Shown here: piece by piece, positions 59,579 to 64,000 of the stretch
How the letters are laid out: each line of letters starts with the position of its first letter
Position numbering within the stretch: the stretch's first letter is position 1
Source: Typhlomys cinereus
Lineage: Eukaryota; Chordata; Mammalia; Rodentia; Platacanthomyidae
Assembly: GCA_023101885.1 (NCBI GenBank)
Contig: JALPQD010000016.1
Location: 9,611,634-9,675,633, forward strand
Direction: 5' to 3'
Length of the DNA stretch: 64,000 nt
Program-made: the position numbers and the translations under genes
The notes under the pieces: model-generated
The model's database searches: none
What the model was told of the DNA's origin: nothing
What the model saw: only the letters and a program-made list of their open reading frames with translations

Positions 59579-60650
59579 ATTTTTTTTAAATTGGTTAAAT
59601 CCATTTATCAAATGTTTATTTTCATGGGTCATAATTTCAGTTTTGAATAAGTCACAAAGTTTTCCTAAAGCTTTGAGTTTTTCCTTTATATTTATGCTCA
59701 TGATCAATTTTGAGTTAATTTTCGTACAAATATTAGTTGTATTTTGATGTTTGTGCACTTTGAGTATTGATGCTTGCTGGGGTGATTCTCCCAGGCACAT
59801 ACTGTGACGGCTCCAGACTGTCGGGGCAGAGAAAGGTGAATGTGCTGCAGGCCCTTTACCCCCACCCAAATCCAGGGGACTCCGGACACAGTAGGGAGTC
59901 TGTCAAGGTGAGACTCTGTCATTCATTCATTCACTCACTCAAACACACAGCTTCTGGCTGTGATGACGAAGATAAGTAAAGCCTGACGGCCTGCACCTCA
60001 GCCTTAGCCCTCCAGAGACTCAGCAATGGACGGGGAGTTTATCAGAGCAAGATCTCAGTTTATTGGGGATAACAAATCAGCTTATATAGACAAAGAATCA
60101 AAGCGCATGAAACAGGCAGCCAATTACCTTAATGGTCAGTGAAGCACATACTCTACATAGGTCAAACTAAACATATATCTATGTTGGCTCCTATAAGCCA
60201 ATTAGGACTCTCTGTAATGTGATCAGCATTACGCCTAGGACACTAGCTCCCAGCGCCATCTTTGGTTCCATGTGCTAAGCCATGCCAGACTGTTATCCCT
60301 GGTCAGGCCCAACAATGCTCAATAGTTAGAGCACATTTTTGAAAAAAGAGTGTCTGTCTACCTTCTCTAAATCTTTTGACTTTATTGTGTAGATGCATTT
60401 AGAAGGACTCCATTTTGTTTCATTAATCCATGTGTTTATTCCTCCATCAGTATTAAACATTCTTCATTACTTCAATTGTAAAGCAAGACACTTCAACATA
60501 TGTGTGATTCATCCAGTTTGTTATTTGTTATTCATTTCCAAAGCTGTTTAAGCTATTCTATGTCATAGTATTTTCCACATCATTCTTAGAATGAGTTTGT
60601 TTGTATTTACCAGAAACCAAAGCTAAGACTTTTCAATGGCAGTTTTACTG
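59579..60650 (-). mobile_element. Ancient L1 ORF2 fragment, split by solo LTR
   Basis: The plus strand reads ttttgagttaattttcgtac on the left of the LTR; right of it come ttgaaaaaagagtgtctgtct and tttcattaatccatgtgttta. These are the reverse of a well-known ancient L1 ORF2 stretch (..ttgagttaatttttgta../..ttgatccatgtgtctg..). Removing the LTR at 59775-60314 joins the two parts. Confidence 0.6.
59775..60314 (-). mobile_element. Solo LTR, IAP/ERVK-like
   Basis: On the minus strand it begins TGTTGGGCC and ends CCCCAGCA. The early AAAGATGGCGCTG block resembles the start of rodent IAP LTRs. A TATA box (60081-60088) and an AATAAA signal (60059-60064) occur in promoter-to-polyadenylation order. A 5-bp match atgct flanks it (59770-59774 and 60315-60319); 6 bp would be expected for ERVK, so one base may have changed or my boundary is off by one. 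No internal retroviral genes are present nearby. Open frames at 59567-59979 are LTR-derived. Confidence 0.75.
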
Positions 60651-60654
60651 AGAA

Positions 60655-61970
60655 AAAATTTACAAAATGTTTTGAGATCAATGAAAATTGAAGTGCACCA
60701 GTCTATAAGTTTTATCATGAAACCTAATGTTGACTTTTTTATTTTTTAAGATATAATGTTTATGTTAACTTACTTGTGAATAAAATCATGAAATTTGCTG
60801 AAAAAAAAAAAAAGATATCCACAGGAATAGTTCAGGAACCAAAGGCTATTTTTCATTTTGTCAGTCATTTTCCAATCTGCTTTCTCTATATCATCTACCT
60901 TCACAGGGAATGTCCCACCCACTATAGTCTGGGTCTTCCTATATCAATTGGAAAATATCCACAGGCTTCTTTATGGTTTGCTTTAACTAAATAATTCTTC
61001 TGCCAAAAGGTTCAATGCTTAGTTGTCAAGTTGAAATCTGTATGTACAGTGAAGTTAGTATTTTTCATACCAACAATACTTCCATTGATTATTTTCTCTC
61101 TTTTATCCTCCTAATTTTTATGTTTGCTTTTACTTGGGATAAATATGGTTATTTCATTGCTTTTTATGATAACTATCTATATCATTTATTAAAAACTATG
61201 GTTAGGGCAATCATTGGGGCCTTGAATATTTATATTTTAAGGACCATTCACTTTGTTTTCTTTTTCTTTCTGTTTAACTTTGAGCTATTTATTACTATGT
61301 TTAATTATTTGTTTAGATTTTCCAAACATATTTCCTTGGATTTCTACTTTAGTTCAATACATACTATGTCAAAGTACATACTACTTGATGTCAAACTTTT
61401 TGAAATTCATGAAACTAGAATTATAATTCAAAGCATGGTTTCCTGATTTAATGGTCTGTGTGATCTTTTAGTGGGTCTCTGATATTTGTTTTAAGTGATG
61501 TCTTATAATATCCAGTGTTCTTAGTTCCCTTGCTTAATTTCTGTCTGTTTCTTCTTTTAACTAATGCATAAGGCTCACAGGCATTCATACAAATTTTTCC
61601 ATAATTCCCTTGAGAAATCCTATCTTTGCCTCTAGTAACATGCCTTTTCTCCTGTGGGCAACTGTGTTGGATATCACAAGAAGCGTGCTTTGTCTCTTGC
61701 ATTGATCCCAACGTTTTCCCTTGAGTTACCTGCTAATGGATAAAGGGTACAGCTCTTGAATAGCAAACACGTGTGCTTCAGGTCTTGATACAATCTGGAA
61801 ATTTCTTTAAATTAGACTTTTAAAGAATATTCTGGTAATAAAATGATGACATTGCTTTCATTTGCTTCTGCCCTTATTCAACTGTTTTTGTTCTTGTTAC
61901 ATCCTTCTTTTGTGTTAGCGTCTTATTTTTTTCTATATTTTGGTTATCCTATATTTTTTGCTCTCCTGTG
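60655..61970. other. AT-rich sequence with a 143-codon open frame, no known product
   Basis: The frame at 61015-61446 (plus) encodes a very hydrophobic, Phe/Ile/Tyr-rich sequence, as expected from T-rich DNA. It has no recognised motif, splice context or codon signal. I treat it as chance. No repeat was recognised with confidence. Confidence 0.4.
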
Positions 61971-61974
61971 TGGT

Positions 61975-62285
61975 ACATAGCTGTGTGTAGGTGGCTGTGC
62001 ATTGTTTCATGTAGAGGCTAGAAGGTGACATCAGGTATCTTACTCAGTCACCCTCACCTTACGTTTTTTGAGGAAGGGTCTCTCACTGGACCTAGATTTG
62101 ACTGTTTCTGCCCAATCTGCTGATCTAAGAGTATCTGTCACCCCTGTCACCCCAGTTCTTGGATTCTAGATAAGCACTTACATGCCTTGCCTTTTGACAT
62201 AGGGGCTGGAGATCCAAATTCAGCTCCTCTTGCTTGTATGGCAGGCATTTTTACCTACTGACCATTTCCCAACTCTTTTCATCTT
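61975..62285 (-). mobile_element. B4-like SINE
   Basis: The plus strand reads atgtagaggctagaaggtga, catcaggtatcttactcagtc, a ttttttgaggaagggtctct B1 motif, tcttggattctagataagca, ggggctggagatccaaattca, gctcctcttgcttgtatggca and tactgaccatttcccaact. This is the canonical reverse B4 layout, a B1-like left part joined to a tRNA-like right part. Confidence 0.75.
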
Positions 62286-62289
62286 TTTT

Positions 62290-64000
62290 TTTTTACTTTC
62301 CCTTTTAACTAGGAGTTACACAACTCACAGTTATCATCTGTAATCTTTATTGAAGCAAACTTGCTATTAGCACATAATATAAGGCCTTTAAAATAGCATG
62401 CATCAACTTTTATCCATTTAACCATTTCTGTTGTATTTCACTTGCTTTCAATTCTATTTCTTTATTTATTATTGGTGGCAATTGAGTTACTACTATTTTC
62501 TAAACAGTCAATTCACTTTAAAAGATTATGTAAATAAGTAAAGAATTATTCTCTATATTCACACACCTATATGCCAATCTCCTTTTCTCTTTATTCATTT
62601 ATGTGGGAATATGACAGTAACGGAAATCATCTTCTGTGTAAAGGAGATGTATGTGTGTGTAAATATTGTTGTATGTATGTATACATGCGTTTTCAGGTGC
62701 ATATGTGCACTAAATCTATGTGGATCATAAATAAGTATCATTGTGTTTCTGGATTGCACTTCACTTTATTTTTGGAGACAACTTTTTTTCATCGAATTTA
62801 GAGCTCATTGATTCAGCTATACTGACTAGCCAATTAGCTACAAGGATATATCTGTTTCTGGCCCTCTATTCCCTGAACTTGGGTTGTAGATTTAGGCCAC
62901 TGCTCCTCAATTATGCTTGAATGTATCAATTAGAGAGACATCAACCCTAAAGTTGAAGGGTACACTCTAGATATATCTCTGAAGAATTAATAGTAAAAGC
63001 AAGACATGAGCAAATATGTGGAGATATCTAATTGATGAAGAAAGTCCCAGTCATGGAGGATAGAACCATTCTCTGGGCAGGCGGAGCGACCTGGTTAATA
63101 GGTTTAAATATTTTGGCACACTTAGCAATCTAAAAAAAAAGGTGGTTTCTCTTTTTCGGCACTCCTTGTTGCTATTATGTGACCAGTTTCCTCAGCTCCT
63201 GCCAAACTATCAGAAAATTTTTATTTTATTTTATATTGATGTACACATATGTTATTTTTTAGTGCTGGATGTATGAATATGATGAATTCATGATATTTTT
63301 GCTCCTTAATCACCAATTCCATTTGGCCTCCTTTACCCCTTGTAACCCTTCATGTCCCATGTCAGTCTCTCTCCTATCTTTTTTAAATCTTTAAATCTGT
63401 ATGTCCCACTATGTTTCATTTATAAATCAGGTCATGCATATGTTATCAATCACAACCATAATCTTAAACAAGGCTATAGGTGTGCACTAACACAAACAAG
63501 AAGTTAGAATATTTTAACCTATACCATATGCATGCCTTTGAGAATCTGAACTGTGTTTCCAAAACTTCTATTGTTAGTTTTAAAAAAAACTTAATTTGAT
63601 GTTTGATCAGTTACATTATAAGAATACTTTCTGAGATTTTTAACTGATTAACTCAATGATATCTTTTTATATATTTTAGTAGAATCCCAACCCTACCAAA
63701 ATTTTGGCTTTTATAAAGTAAATTGTTTTTTGCCAGTCCATAATACCAGCATAATACCATTCAGATGTTTGTGACTCCTCTGCTATGTACTCTTTTTCTG
63801 CTTAACAGCCAGCTCAAACTCTGAACTGTTTCTTCTGTCCCATGTAATAAGTGTCCTCTGACAGTTCTGGTCTCCTGGCATCAAGAATGCCTCACATAGA
63901 TAGGGCCCAGGACAAACTTAGTCTTCCTGCTGTGCTTTTGCATTCTCTCTGTTCCTCACTGCCTGAAAGTAACTGCTTAATAAATTTTACCCAACAGTAC
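62290..64000. other. No recognised feature
   Basis: AT-rich sequence to the window end. Short open frames only; no gene or repeat could be supported. Confidence 0.45.

Overview
This is mammalian, and more precisely rodent, non-coding DNA. It is AT-rich and holds no recognisable host protein-coding exon, tRNA gene or rRNA gene. What can be read is a dense, layered set of retroelements: LINE-1 (L1) copies of several ages, a GC-rich tRNA-derived SINE family with young copies, older B4/B1-type SINEs that point to the mouse-related rodent clade, and two solo LTRs of ERVK/IAP type. The head of the young SINE resembles the B2 superfamily (muroid B2, dipodoid Dip). A jerboa or jumping-mouse relative (Dipodoidea) is therefore my best guess, but the species is inferred from memory of repeat families and is not proven.

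Layout. Positions 1-9,700 hold degraded LTR-like repeats, a L1 3' UTR, an exact 91-bp direct duplication and a young SINE with an 18-bp target-site duplication (TSD). Positions 9,700-32,600 are mostly old unique-looking sequence with scattered SINE, L1 and LTR remnants; a 438-bp solo LTR with a 6-bp TSD lies at 10,516-10,953. Positions 32,880-34,445 are an old L1 fragment split by two young SINEs in opposite orientation. Positions 34,523-40,906 are a full-length L1 on the minus strand, flanked by a perfect 15-bp TSD, with a CpG-rich 5' UTR made of two repeated units. Its ORF1 and ORF2 are complete in length but broken by nonsense and frameshift changes.

Positions 41,000-50,100 hold several 3'-truncated L1s and SINEs. 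Positions 51,165-59,578 are a composite of plus-strand L1s: one nearly full-length decayed copy, interrupted by a SINE and by a nested L1 3' end with a doubled tail, followed by another L1 fragment. Positions 59,579-60,650 are an old minus-strand L1 split by a 540-bp IAP-like solo LTR. The last 3.5 kb holds a B4-like SINE and otherwise nothing I recognise.

The elements relate to one another only as insertion layers. L1 supplies the reverse transcriptase machinery that SINEs use, which explains the poly(A) tails and 12-18 bp TSDs seen on both. No L1 here looks coding-competent. I found no new biological system. The items most worth a second look are the L1 5' UTR monomers, the SINE subfamily split, the exact 91-bp duplication and the close inverted SINE pair.
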